A DNA stretch of 64,000 nucleotides from Auricularia sp. M13. Lineage: Eukaryota; Basidiomycota; Agaricomycetes; Auriculariales; Auriculariaceae. Position numbers and translations under genes: made by a program. Of the stretch, positions 1-12,830 are shown piece after piece (the stretch's first letter is position 1; each line of letters opens with the position of its first letter). A model generated the notes under the pieces. The model saw only the letters and a program-made list of their open reading frames with translations, was not told the DNA's origin and did no database searches. Location of the stretch: positions 2,232,001 through 2,296,000 of the forward strand of contig CM073195.1 of the NCBI GenBank assembly GCA_037042915.1, read 5' to 3'.

Positions 1-3000
1 AGACACAACGTACGCTCTCATAGTTCTCTTGCAGGAAGAGGCTCACAATGACGTCCGCCATCTAAGGTCACGATGAGCGAAGCGAAACCTCTCCAGTACG
101 AAAGGCATATACGTGAGAACTATCCACATCAGCCCGCTTGCACATCTTCACCAAGCGCCGCCCAACGTCGTCCTCTAAATTCCAAGTCAGCTGCGCCTCA
201 GCAGCTCACCAAGACCAAGCTCACCAGGCGCAGCATCCAGCGGAGCACCATACGCAAACGCCCCGGCGCGCTCGAGCACCCAATGACCCATCGTGGGCGC
301 TTCAGCGTCCCCAATCTTGATCTTGTTGTAGTGATCGAGCGCGAGGCCGGCACCACATCCCAGCAGGCGGTACACGCGCACGAGGTGCAGCCGCACCGCG
401 TACGAGTGTGGCGAGTGGCGTGCGGCGGCTTCCAGGACGCATACCGCGGGCAGCAGGTACGCGGGATCGCCTGCAGCGAGGCGTGGATGGTCAGCATCGA
501 GCCGCGGTGAGGGCAAGCGTTGGGTAGCAACGCGACGAGGAAGGGAACGTTGGACGCGGGCTACGACGCGCCGCGCGGAATGATATGCAAAATATGGGGT
601 GGAACGGGAAGCTGGGAGTAGAATGGGATGGGATAATCGGTGCGCGGGACATACCAGACATCTTCCACGCGCCAACGAACGCCTGCGCCGAGAGGATCGC
701 CAGGTCGTCGGCGGGGTGCAGCTCCCCGCGTTCATCGACGAGCTCGACGTGCTCGCGGTCTGCAGAGTCGCCATGTCCGTCCAGCGTCGCTGAAGACTCG
801 CGGTTAGCAACGCGCCTGAGCGACGAAGATAAAAGGAACGGGCACCAGCATCCACTGCGACCTGCTCATGCGCAGCACTGACAACCCGCTCTTGCGCTGC
901 TGGCCATATCACAGCGTCCTGCCGTCCTGCGAGCGCAACATTAATTGATGCAGCAGACAGCACCGGAGCCGTACGCACTCGCAAAGAAGCTAGGCATGGG
1001 CTCAAGCTGGGGGACCGCGCCCTTGCCTGCCGTATCTGCGTGAAATACAGTAAGGTTCGCGCGCAACGCAACCGTCGCTCACGTACCATCCGGGATGATA
1101 ACGCTCGGCTCCTTCCCTGCCTTCGGTATCAGCAAAAAAGACGACAGGCGGGGACGAGGACGACGCACGCGCAAAGAAAGACGGCATAGGCTCCTTCATC
1201 TTATCCTCCGTCTTGCTCTGCATCTTCTTCCCAGGCCCGTCGCCCGTCTTCGTCACGCCCAGCGCCTCCTCGTGCAACCCAATTTCGCGGTTCATCGCCT
1301 CCAGACGCGCGCGCAGCGTCTTTTCCAGCGCCGCGCCGCGCACGCGAGCGTCTTCATTCTCCAGCGGCGCAGGGAGCGTGCGTCCGTCGGCACCGTCTTC
1401 TCGGCCGACATCGGCCCGCGGCTCGCGCGACACGCGCACTTCGGGCGGGCTGGCCTCCTCGAGCAGCACGCCCGGCGTGCGCGGCGCCGAGCGCGCAGGG
1501 CGGCAGAGCTCCGCGCCGTCCTCGTCGTCCGTCTCTTCCACGAATACGCGCGGCACCTCTGAGATGCGCAGCACCGATGTGCCAGCGTCGGCGTCGGCGC
1601 CGCCCAAGACCGTGAAGCCACCATCGCCGTCGGTCTCGCGCAATGCCACGTAATCTTCGTCAGCAGCGCTGGCTCCTTCATCAGCACGCGTCCCCGCGCC
1701 GTCAGCGCCTGCGTCCAGATCCGCGCCAGGACTGGCAGCGACACGACTGGACGGCCGCTCGCGCACGTCCTCGAGCAGCTCGCCCGGGCTATGCGGCCTC
1801 GATCCCAGCGTGCGACACCACGGTTCACCGTCTGCGTCGGGCGCGTCCTCAAGCGTCGCGCGGCGCGGGTGCAGCAAGTGCGGCGATGGCGCGCGCCGGA
1901 CAGGCTGGTCGTCGTCAGCGCGGTGTACGATGGATGGCGGCATGCTGAGCTGGGGAATACGTTGGTTGTCGTCCAACTGGAGTAATGGAGCGCGCTGGCT
2001 GTCGTTGAACCTGGCCGTTGCCCGCAGCACGTCGCCGGAGGACCCGTCGCTCACCGACGCCGACAGTTGCTGATTGTCGCCGAAACCCGCCAGGTGCTCG
2101 CTGCCAACCGACGCGCTCATCCGCCCACCACTGTCCGACGCTGCAAGCCGCCCGTCGTTGCCGGACCCCGGCAGTTGCTGGCCGCTATCCGATGTTGCTG
2201 GCCGCTGGCTGCCGCCCGATTCCGACTTCGTCAGTCGCAAACTCGCACCGCTCTCCGAACTGGGCATCCGCAGACTTCCGCCGCTCTCCGACTTGGTCAA
2301 CCGCAAACTGCCCGCCGAGTCGAAGGCGGGCACGCGCAAGCTCCCACCTGACTCAGACTTGGTCAACCGCATACTGGCGCCCGACTCGGAAGCTGGCACG
2401 CGCAAGCTCCCACCGCTCTCCGACTTGGTCAGTCGCCTACTGCCGCCCGACTCGGAGGCGGGCACGCGCAAACTACCATCCGAGCCCGCTGACGACAGCT
2501 TCCCGCCGCTATCAGAGCTAGCGAGCCGCTCGCCGCTCGCAGACGACGCCAACGACGGGCTTCTCAAAACATCCCCAATCGTCGGCGACGCCGCAGACGA
2601 CCCTATCCAAGGCGACGCCGCCGACGAGACAGCCGGCGACGACGCGGGCACGCTCCCATCCTCGCCCTCGCCCGCATGCGCGCGCACGGCGTACCGCCAC
2701 ATACGCGCGTACGCCAGCGCGTGCGTCAGCGCGTCGTCCACGGCCTGCTGCTGGCGCGCGCGGACGTCTGCTTCGTCGGCATGCGCAGCGCTCGGTGCGT
2801 CGCGAGCGTCCGGCCGTTCCTTATCCACGAGCTCGAGTGCGTCGGCGTTGCCTTCCACGGCCGCCGGCGAGTTCGCTCTTCCTCCTCCTAGCAATGGTGG
2901 CGGATCCTCGAGCGCGCGTTGAATCGCAAATGTATTAATCGTGCGCCGCAGCGCGTCGCGCGTCTTCTACCCGCCGTCATCAGCAACGACAAGCGGACCG

Positions 3001-5289
3001 GACAATTACTCACGACATCACAAGGCAGCATCTCCACCCACGCCCTCAACCGCACCCTCTCCTCCACGCCCAGCGCGCTTATGAACGCCCGCACGTCCTC
3101 CGCGCACGCGCTGTGGCCCGCAAAGGCGGCGATGTAGCGCTGTAGGATGTCGACGAGATCTATATGTGAAGGCAACGCGTTGTCAGCGGCGGGTTAGATG
3201 AAGGAGGGCTATTATAGAGCGCGGGATTGAATGACGGGCGTGGCGGCGGTGCGCTGAGGCGGAATACGCACCGGCGGACGACGCCGTGCGCGCGCGACCG
3301 AGAGCGCAAGATAGGCGGCGTCTGCAAGCGCGGCGTGTGCGGCTGTAGAGCGCCATTTATGATGACGCCACCGCAGAGAGGGCTTGCATACGCAGCGCCA
3401 GACGCGGATTACGCGGTGACAGCGCGTTGGCTACGCGGTGGCAGAGCGCCATACTCAACGCAAGTGCGCACAGCACGCGCAATGGCAGAGCGCGCCGCGG
3501 GCGCGATGCCAGCACCCGCGGTAACGCGATGCCCAGCGAGTGCCGGCGACGCGATGGTAGAGGGCGCCTCGCGCGCGACGATATACGGCGCGATGGAGCG
3601 TTTCACGGACGACGCCAGAGCGCACGGGTACGACGCCAGCGTGCGCAGTCGACAAGGTGGCTGAACGCGCCCTAGGCGGGGAATACGCGATGCCCGAGAG
3701 CGCCATGAAGCGGGAAGGGCGCGGAGCGAGCAATGGGAAAAAGAAAGACGACATACCAACACAGCTCATCCCCTCGCCAAGCCCATACGCCCTCACGCGC
3801 ACCTCGAGCGTCAACAGCGCGAGCAGCGGCTCGCGCTCAGGCGCGGCACGCTCGGCGTCTGGACGCTCGCCGTGGGCGCGCTGCACAACACCCAACAACA
3901 CCCCCACAACCTCCCTCGCAGCTTTGAGCAGCCGCTCCCGCCGGACATCCAGCTCAGGCGTCGGCGCTCTATACGAATCAGGCGTCGACCACGGCGATAT
4001 GTCGTCGGAATTTGGTGGAGGAGGGATGGCGTCGTTCAGTGCGCAGGTGATGTACGTTTCGTACGCCGACCAGGGGGCGTTTCTGCGCGCGTGAGCCGCC
4101 AACGCGAATATACTAGTGAACGGGACGAGGACGTACCCTTCGGAGATGCAAGCGCGCGCACGCTCGCGCTCTCGCGCCCAATCGCCCGCCTGGAGCGCTA
4201 GTCGACGGCGCATGTCTTGGGCGGTGGGGTTGTGTTCCAGGAGGAGCTTGCCTTCTGGTCTATCTGCAATGCATATCTTTCATCAGCATCCACCCGCGTA
4301 GAGGAGAGTATAGACAGCAGGCGGAGGAATACAGCAGATGGAGGAAGACAGCAGCAGAGGGAGGAAAACGAAGCAAGAACGCACTCTCGAGCAAGTTGAG
4401 CGCGGCGCGCGCGCGGCCGAGGCGGCCGAGGACGTCGACGTGTAGCAGGAAGCGCTGCGGGCGGTGCCAGCTGGCCGTTGGGACGCAGTCGACGAGGCGC
4501 AGCACGAGCTGGAGCAGGACGCGGCGCGTTGCTGGTGGGGTTGCGGGGTCTTGTGTCTGCGAAGGAGGGGGGCGTCAGCCGGGTCAGCGAAAGCGAACGA
4601 ATGAGGGAGGAAGGGGAGAGGTCGAAAGCAGCCAGCACCTGCATGACAGCGGCACACATGCTCCACCAGCAATGGCGCTCCTCGCGCGAGGCGCGGTAGA
4701 GCCGCGTCGCGGCGTGCTGCGCGCGCTTCCAGTCCACTTGCGGCGCCGCGCGCACGAGCTGCACGAACGCGAACCGGCCCAGCGCCAGGTCGTGCGGTGC
4801 CGCGGCGAAGGCGCGCTCGTAGATACCTGGGATGTCGGATTCTAAGCGCGTGGGCGTGTCAGCGGCGGGCGCGAGTAAACGCAAGCCGCAAGACGTACCA
4901 CGACCCAGAGCACGCAGTGTATCAGCCGCAAGGCACAGCAAGGCGTCGTCGGATGGGTTGGCTGCGAGGACGCCGTCGAGCAGGCCGTGGGCGAGCTTGA
5001 TCTGGTCCGGGTTGCCCTTCGTGTGCGCCAGTGCGTACGCTTTCACCGTCTACAACGCGCGCCGTCGCATCAGCCGACGGGAAAGAAATGCACAGGCCAG
5101 ACAGACCTTGAGTACCGGATCCCCTGGCTTCTTCTTCAGCTGCTTCTGAACAGCGAGCAGCGACGCCGTCGTGTCCGTCGCGATGTTGTCTGCAGCGCCC
5201 GTTGAGTCAGAACGCGCACGGCTGGACAAGCAGGAAGACGACGCACCGAGAATATCGTGCACGCGGTCGTCGAGCACGCCGTACTCCAT
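1..5289 (-). CDS. NAA25: NatB acetyltransferase auxiliary subunit, NAA25/Mdm20-like (copy A, 3' end outside window)
   Basis: In the known family, NAA25 is the TPR-like scaffold of cytosolic NatB, which acetylates N-terminal Met-Asp/Glu/Asn/Gln with the catalytic subunit NAA20. The identification is from family patterns read by eye: exon 1 MEYGVLDDRVHDIL (5289-5247), DNIATDTTASLLAVQKQLKK (5189 to about 5113), KAYALAHTKGNPDQIKLAHG (about 5050-4905), then YERAFAAAPHDLALGRFAFV with CWWSMCAAVMQ (about 4850-4645). Further exons give LLQLVLRLVDCVP (about 4550-4390), MRRRLALQAGDWARER (about 4213), YETYITCALNDAIPPPP (about 4060-3960), LQRYIAAFAGHSACAEDVRA (about 3150) and RDALRRTINTFAIQ (about 2960-2920). 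The C-terminal half shows ELHPADDLAILSAQAF (about 740-660) and AVRLHLVRVYRLLG (about 410-345). Introns are short GT-AG, except one of about 550 nt near 3.2-3.75 kb filled with GC-rich repeats. A Ser-rich repeat domain of some 170 residues interrupts the protein. An in-frame upstream extension exists, so the start is uncertain. This is the only copy with the C-terminal exons, so probably the functional one. Confidence 0.75.
2018..2545 (-). repeat. Coding minisatellite: Ser-rich SESGGSLR repeats inside NAA25 copy A
   Basis: On the minus strand the frame stays open through a degenerate tandem repeat of about 11 residues, arranged in a higher unit of about 22 residues (66 bp). An example is KSESGGSLRVPASESGAS followed by MRLT. 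About a dozen units are visible, with consensus S-E-S-G-G/A-S-L/M-R-V/L-P/T. It lies between the ALAYARMWRYAVRAHA segment and an acidic linker. Copies B, C and D keep only the first few units. Confidence 0.85.
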
Positions 5290-5359
5290 CGTTGGCTCGC
5301 AATACCGTCGCGCGCGGAGGCAAGGGCGGTTGTACAGGGGCGCGCATTCATCGTGCTAG

Positions 5360-6700
5360 TGAGCGGAATGCAGAGCGGAAGTCAGGAAGTGCGCGCCACC
5401 GGCCCGAACCGCTTCTCCGTCTTTGCCTCTTGCCTTCATCCTCGGAAACACTATGTTACGCTTCTAGACGTTCTAGTCCCTGCCATGGGCCATATAGAGG
5501 CGCAGCTGGCGCTCGTCGCGCAGCACTCCAAATTCTGGCCGTTTCTTGAGAAGAATAGCGCCGACCTACATGCTAAACGCGCCCTTTCGATGAGCATTTT
5601 CTCATTTTCTGCGTCAAGCTCCACAGAATCTTTACTCTCACTGTGGTTGACTTTCTGCTCAACTGCCCGTGCCCAAACGGGTGAGTTTTACCGGCTTTCT
5701 GCTCGTTCTCGCGTGCCGTGCCTACGTCCGCATCTCTGCGCGATTCCCCGCTGCTAGCCTAGCGCTCATTCAACTTTCCCTATTTGACTTCGAATTGTAT
5801 CATTTGGACCTACGCCAGCTCAGTCTCGATCTGTTCCAGGGCCAAAATTCCCACACTGCTTCGCCAATTCTGCTCGAACCCAAGTTGGCCAGCTCACGGC
5901 TCTGGCGGCGCATTTGCAGCTCTGTTGTCGCGCTCCAGGTGCTTGTTTTCACAGCGTTCACGGTGATTGCTATCATAGCGCGCACGGCGCCCGCTGTCAC
6001 CGTGCGTATTCTGACGCGCCGCACTTACGGGCTCGCGGCGCTCACTATCATCGTGCTCGAAGTTCTGCCATCGCGTTCTCCCAGCTCACGGTACTCACTA
6101 TCATCACGCCTCCATCTGTGCGATCGTCGCGCTCGCACCTCCGCCATCGCAGGTTATCGTCGCGCTCCCGGCGCCCGTGATCGTCGCGCCCACACCTCTG
6201 TCCTCGCCTTCACAGCTCTTTGAGTGAGCTCACAGTTCTTTCATCGCTCTCAGGGACTCACCGCTCTTTCATCACATATAGTGCACCCGCCGCAGTATCC
6301 TCACGACGCCCGCCGCTGTCTCCTCACGACGCTCTCTACCATCGCGCTCACACCTCCGCCATCGCTCTCCCAGCTCTGCCATCGCTCTTACAGCCCTGGC
6401 ATTGATTTGCCACTGGAAGCTCTTCCATCGCTCTCGCAGCTTTAATCGTCATTGCTCTCCTAGTTTTGCCGTCGCACTCATCATGATACCTCTGCCACCG
6501 CTCTCACAGCTCGGACGCCGGCTCGAAAGTCTTAAGTCATTGTGCGAACAGCCTTAACTCTGAATCTCGCGGCCGTCTCAGAGGCTGGCGGCCAGAGCTC
6601 TTCCATCGTTAGCTCTCGTCTGGCCAGGGTAGTCACGGCTCTACGCGACTGAATTTGCCCATGCTGCATGGGCGTCTGGGATGAGTAGGACATCGCGTGT
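5360..6700. other. Intergenic sequence 5' of NAA25 copy A, no gene seen
   Basis: The first 200 bases (about 5400-5560) resemble the 5' flanks of copies B, C and E and probably hold the duplicated promoter. From about 5.9 kb the plus strand is dominated by a degenerate GC-rich word of the type GCTCTGTCATCGCGCTCAC. Open frames here are by-products of base composition. I found no splice-consistent gene. Confidence 0.5.
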
Positions 6701-6719
6701 CCGCCATCCCATCCAGCGC

Positions 6720-9250
6720 GACCATTCCCTCGGTCGTACCCGCATATGAGTCGTGTTTCCCTCTGTTGCGGCGCGCTTGCGCTCTCTCAGCCGTGTCGTC
6801 TCGCTCGCGCTCTCTCAGCTCTGTCGTCTCGCTTACGGGTTTTCCAAGCTCTGTCATCGGTCTCGCTCGCTCTGTAATCGGCGGGCGTACCGCCCCTTAT
6901 CCCACGCGGTGTTCCAGTACATCCCTCTGCAGCCATTCGATCCGCGTGCTCTCGGCTCTGTCATCGCGCGCCCAGCCCAACCGTCGCATTCGCGCGTTCT
7001 CGGCGCTTGGATCATCGCGCTCAAAGCTCCGTCGCCGCGCGTTTGTGGGTGCTCGCTGTCCTCACGCTCACGGCGCTATCATCGTTCTCATGGCGCTCGC
7101 TGTCATTGCGCTCAACTGCTCACTGTCATCGCGCTAAAGGCGCTCGCTACTATCATGCTCCCGTTGCTCGCTACCGTCGTGCTCCCACCTCACTGGCATC
7201 GCGTTCACAGCTCAGTCATTGCACCCTCAGCAGTGTCGTCGCGCCCTCAGTTCTGCCGTCGCGCGCTCAAGTCTGTCAGCGAGTCGCGGCGCTCACAGCG
7301 GGGTCTTTGCAATTGAGCTCGCAGCGCTTGCTATGTCAGTTGACCGCGCGCGTGCGGACGAGGGAGCGGGTGCAGCAAGGACGCCAGAGGGCGTGTTACG
7401 AGGACAGCGCCGGTCGGGGAAACGCGCGCTGAGGACGAGCGTAGTGGGTATAACACGCGGACAGCGGAAACGTGGCTGTTCGTACGTGTGGCGGAGAGAG
7501 GTGCGGCCGAGTGAGCGGGTGCGCCGAGGACGTGCGGCCGAGGGAGCGGTTGCGGCGAGGATGTGCGAGGACAGCGCGGGATGGGGGAGCGCGCGCGTCG
7601 AGGACAGTGCAGGATGTGGGCAAGCGCGCGCGAGAACTGCTTAGGACTAGGAAACGTGAGCGCGGGGGTTAGAGCGGGCCTGGGGAGAACGGCGGCTGTT
7701 CGATTGCGCGGGGAGGACAGACTGGCCAGTTTGGCTGCTTATTGGCGCGCCAGAGCGGGAGTGAGCGACGGTGGGTCAGGCTGCTGTCGTGAGAACACTC
7801 ACAGATGCCTCATTCTGTTAACTGTGACGTTCTCGCCGGCGGCGCCCTCTTCGTTTAATATGGTACATAGTACTCCTGTGGAACGAAACAGGATCGCATC
7901 TGCAAGTGCAGCCCTACGGGTGATTGCAAACACCTCGTTCGCACGCTGCGCAGCGACAAGACCGGCCCGATGAAGCGAGCGGAGCCGGCAGGCTAATTTC
8001 CCACGATTGTTGCCTTTCGCCCACGCCCATCCCCAACTACTCGTCCTCAACTCCTTACCCGCATATGGTGCGAGTCGCGATCGCGCCCCCGATGGAGGCG
8101 CACACCCGTTGGGTACGTCGGCCGATTGTCTCTGGAATCTGGACGGCATCAAGACTGATCCCGATCGCGATGCCAGGTTCACCGTCGCACCCCGTCCTCC
8201 GCCCTGCATTGTTCAAGTACCGGCCAGCCCTCCCGACAGGTGGGACAAAACAAATGGGTATCCGCTGGTTTTTGAACCGGCAGATCGTCTTGACAAGGTG
8301 TGCACTCTGCAGTTCTGCCAGACATATATTATCTGACCTTCTTTGTGCATTTAGGGGTGGCTTACCTGGCAGGTGGATGGCCAGGTAGTCAAGGTACGCT
8401 GTGTCTGTCTGTGCTGGGCTCTGTCTGTGTGTCTGTCTGACTCGATGTGTATCTAGTGACAAGCCACGTTCACCGATGTGCTATCTCGGCCCACAGGATA
8501 CTGTTGTGCATTTTTTTTTTTTGGCTTTTTTGTCAGAATTGAATACTCATCGAGTTCTTAGCTTTCCCCCCGGCATGCTCCCACACAACACCAGCTGCAT
8601 GCGCCAAGGCAGGTGCTGTGACACAAGCTGCATGCGGCAAGGCAGTTCCTGTGATTGCTGCATCATCTAGCCCAGTCACTGGCAGGAGCCAGGATTCACC
8701 AGTCCTGGCTCACTTACCCCTCCTTTGTCAACATTGTCACCAGGATCTTACAATACCGTTATTCATCTATGTTTGGTGCACATTGCTCTTTGTTGAGGTG
8801 ATGGGGCTTGATCCAATAATCGTACTCAGGAAAACAGTGCTTGCACACTCTTCACCCCGCTCTGGGGCAACATGTTCAAGTTGCTTCAACTTCCTCTTGG
8901 GTCTGCCGATGAGCTCAATTGTTCATGGCGTGTGTTGCAAAAATCCCCCCACAGTCAAGATTGACGAGCGGGACTACCTCATGGTCAGCATCATCAATGG
9001 CCAGGTGTAAAATGCACAAGCTATTCTCAACATGTTTATTCACAGAGTTGTTATTTGACAAGTGCTTAAGACAGTGCTATAAAACAAAAACCATATACAA
9101 CTTGCAATTGCAATGGGCAAACTACCAAGTCACTAAATTACAACTCCTCCTTGTCCAGACCCACGATCATGAACTGAGATGAATTTGCAGTTGCCTATCC
9201 CGGGGTAACTAACACTGCCTGCTGCCGTAGCACCATGAACTGACTGTTGC
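6720..9250. repeat. Type I spacer repeat (first copy)
   Basis: This segment is closely related to 20210-22345. It starts with degenerate GC-rich repeats (6.7-7.3 kb). It continues with a segment common to all four spacers (about 7.92-8.46 kb), which ends in a run of CTGTCTGTGTGTCTGTCTGA. An AT-richer stretch follows (8.46-9.2 kb), beginning with a poly-T tract at 8511-8521, and runs directly into the truncated 3' end of NAA25 copy B. The composition jump and poly-T suggest a mobile-element remnant, but no intact transposase or reverse transcriptase is readable. Confidence 0.7.
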
Positions 9251-12200
9251 GATGATTGACCTTGGGCGGGCACGCGCAAACTCCCACCACTCTCCGACTT
9301 CGTCAACCGCATATTGGCACCCGACTCGGAGACGGGAACGCGCAGGCTCCCACCCGAGTCGGACTTGGTCAACTGCTGGCTGTCACCGCTCTCCGAGCTG
9401 GCCAACCTCCCCCCGCTCGCGGACGACGCCAACGACGGGCTACGCAACACCGCGCCAATTGATGGCGACGCCGCCGCGGAGCCGATGGAGCTGGGGTTCG
9501 GCGACGACGCCGGCACGCTGCCCTCCTCCTCCGAGTGCGCGCGCACGGCGTACCGCCACATACGCGCGTACGCCAGTGCGTGCGTCAGCGCGTCGTCCAC
9601 GGCCTGCTGGTGCCCGCGCGCGTCTAGTTCATGGTAGGGCTCCCGGGGCACGAGCTCTGGCGCGCCGGCATCGTCTTGGCGGAGTGGCTGCGGTGGCGGG
9701 TCGGCCCCTTCTCCCGCCGTATGAATAAAGGTGCGTGGCGGATCCTCGAGCACGCGTTGAATAGCAAACGTATTAATCGTGCGCCGTAGCGCGTCGCGCG
9801 TCTTCTGCGCGCCGTCGTCAGCATCAAGCCTGGAAAAAAGGACGCGAGAAGTGCAGACGCGAGTGGATGCAGCGGGGCAAATGCAGAAGCGAGGAGCGCG
9901 GTACTGGATGGAGCACGACGAACTCGGCGGTGAGCAGGGGGGAAGGGAAGGGAAGTGAAGGGCACGAAGACGGCAAGGGAGCGACAAGCAGAAGTGAATG
10001 GACAGCGGCGAACAACGCGAAGGACAGCGTGAAATGAACGGACTGTGTACTCACGACGTCGCAAGGCAACAACTCCACCCACGCCCGCAACCGCACCCTC
10101 TCCTCCGCACCGAGTACAGATACGAACGGCCGCACGTCCTCCGCGCACGCGCTGTGGCCCGCGAATGTCGTGATGTAGCGCTGCAACGTGTCCACTAAGT
10201 CTGCGAAAATGATGTGCGGTCAGCGCCATGGACGAAGAAAGGTGCAGAACGCGCGGGAGTTGGAAGCGTCTGTCCACTGCGCGTGGGACGGGCGCGACGG
10301 CGGGACACGGGACACGCGTGACAGAGAGCGCGGGCGCGCCATGTCCGCGAGCGGCTGCGCAGGGCCGTCGAGAGCGCGGCGCCAGGGCGCGACAGCCGAC
10401 GCCGCCGAGCGCGCAGGATGGGGTATATTGGCCCGCCGGTGCGCACGGCGTAGGACGCTAGCGTGGGCGGGATACGCGATGCCTGTCAGCGCGATATGTG
10501 CGGCTGCAGAGTGCCGTGGCAGAGTGGTGCCAGTCGCAGTCGCGATGAAAGAGCGCGCGCGATATACGGAGGAGCAGACGCTGCAGAGCGCGCAGGTTGT
10601 ACGATGGAGCGCGGCATGCGCAACACCAGAGCGCGCCGCCCGCGCGATGGAGGAGCGCGCTCCACGAGCGCAGCATCGCGGCCGTCGCGGCAAGGGCGCG
10701 GAGCGAGCAATGGGAAAACGAAAGACGACATACCAACACAGCTCATCCCCTCGCCAAGTCCATACGCCCTCACGCGCACCTCGAGCGTCAACAGCGCGAG
10801 CAGCGGCTCGCGCTCAGGCGCGGCACGCTCGGCGTCTGGATGCTCGCCGTGGGCGCGCTGCACAACAGCCAACAACACCCCCACAACCTCCCTCGCAGCT
10901 TTGAGCAGCCGCTCCCGCCGCACATTCTCGTCCGGCGTCGGCGCTCTAGACGAATCCGGCGTCGACCACGGCGATATGTCGTCGGAATTTGGTGGAGGAG
11001 GGATGGCGTCGTTCAGTGCGCAAGTGATGTACATCTCGTAGGCCGACCAGGGGGCGTGTCTGCGTACGTGAGCCGCCAACGCGAATATACTAGCGAACGG
11101 GACGAGGACGTACCCTTCGGAGATGAAAGCACGCGCGCGCTCGCACTCGCGCGCCCAGTCGCCCGCCTGGAGCGCGAGCCGACGGCGCATGTCCTGGGCG
11201 GTGGGGTTGTGCGCCAGGAGAAGTTTGCCTTCTGGTCTATCTACAATCGCAATCAACACATACAGACTTCGTCAGCGTACTCCCAGAAATAGAGGAGCGC
11301 ATAGACTATGAAGGGAGGAAGATATGTAACGCACTCTCGAGCAAGTTGAGCGCGGCGCGCGCGCGGCCGAGGCGGCCGAGGACGTCGACGTGCAGCAGGA
11401 AGCGCTGCGGGCGGTGCCAGCTGGCCGTCGGGACGCAGTCGACAAGGCGCAGGACGAGCTGGAGGAGGACGCGGCGCGTGGCGGGTGGGGTTGCGGCGTC
11501 TTGTGTCTGAGGAGGAGGCGCAAGTCGAGTCAGCAAAAGCGAGCAAAAGATGAGGAAGGGCGAGCGGGAAGGAAGGGCGAGCGGCAAGGAGAATGGGCAG
11601 GAATGAACGAGACGAAGGCGAAATCAAGGAGGGTCGAAGCTGGATGAGGGAAGAGAGTAGAAAGCCGGCGTACCTGCATGACAGCCGCGCACATGCTCCA
11701 CCAGCAATGGCGCTCCTCGCGCGAGGCGCGGTACAGGCGCGTCGCGGCGTGCTGCGCGCGCTTCCAGTCCACCGGCGGCGCCGCGCGCACGAGCTGCACG
11801 AACGCGAACCGGCCTAGGGCTAGGTCGTGCGGCGCCGCGGCGAAGGCGCGCTCGTATATCCCTGGGATTTCGGATTCTAAGGGCGGCGCGGGGGCGTCAG
11901 CGACGAGCTCGACGGCCGAGGAAAACGTGATGGATGTGGACTGGGCAAGACGTACCGCGACCTAAAGCGCGCAGTGTATCGGCCGCAAGGCACAGCAGCG
12001 CGTCGTCGGACGGATTCACCGCGAGGACGCCGTCGAGCAGGCCGTGGGCGAGCTTGATCTGGTCCGGGTTGCCCTTCGTGTGCGCCAGCGCGTACGCTTT
12101 GACTGTCTACAACGCGTCAGCCGGTGAGAACGAAATGCACAGGCCAGACAGACCTTGAGTACCGGGTCCCCGGGCTTCTTCTTCAGCTGCTTCTGCACAG

Positions 12201-12331
12201 CGAGCAGCGATGCCGTCGTGTCTGTCGCGATGTTGTCTGCGGCGCCCGTTCAGAACGCGTATACGGCCGGATGGGCAGGACGACGCACCGAGAATGTCGT
12301 GCACGCGGTCGTCGAGCACGCCGTACTCCAT
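9133..12331 (-). pseudogene. NAA25-like copy B, C-terminally truncated and chimeric
   Basis: The exons match copy A in order: MEYGVLDDRVHDIL at 12331, then the KAYALAHTKG exon, the YERAFAAAPHDLALGRFA exon, LLQLVLRLVDCVP, LALQAGDWARECERA, YEMYITCALNDA, LQRYITTFAGHSACAED (about 10190) and RDALRRTINTFAIQR (about 9810-9770). After only two or three Ser-rich units the frame crosses the junction near 9265 into spacer sequence. It ends with a foreign tail, SSQQSVHGATAAGSVSYPGI and about 23 further residues. All exons encoding the second half of NAA25 are missing. Exons remain largely open, so duplication is recent or the fragment is still expressed. A functional NatB subunit is unlikely. Confidence 0.7.
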
Positions 12332-12399
12332 CTCAGGCTCGTCAGACCGTCGCGCGCGGGGGCAAGGGTCGGTGTATAGGGGCGCGTATTCATGGCGCT

Positions 12400-12830
12400 G
12401 GTGAGCGGAATGCAAAGCGGAAGACAAGAATTGACGCGCCACCGGCCCGAACCGCTGACCCGCCTTTTCCTCTTGCCTTCGACCTCGGAAACGCTACACC
12501 TAGCTGCTAGGTATTCTACGCTCTGCCCTGAGCCACATCGAGGTGCTATTTCCGCCTTTTGCGTACTAGGTCAACTTCTGCGTGGTGCCCGAGGAGATTT
12601 CTGCCGACCTGCGCGATGCCTTGAGACTTCGGACACCTGGACTACGCTCTGAGGGCTACAATACTTCATAAATTCCTCTGGAAATCTTTCTTCTGCTATT
12701 CTGTCCCCCGACTTTCGGGGTGTCTGCTGCCCTGATTTTGACTCCACAATTACATAGCATCGTTCCGTCCGTCGTGCTGAACGACCCCGGGCGCCTCCAT
12801 AAAATGCTGGCGACTCCCTCTCGCGCGCTG
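12400..12830. other. 5' flank of NAA25 copy B, no gene seen
   Basis: It shares a word of the form CTTCGACCTCGGAAACGCTA with the flanks of the other copies, so it probably contains the duplicated promoter region. No gene is seen. Confidence 0.45.

Noticed and set aside
2074-2922. Plus-strand ORF of 282 codons opposite NAA25 copy A
   Set aside because: It is the antisense of the Ser-rich repeat and only mirrors its periodicity. The minus strand carries the family residues.
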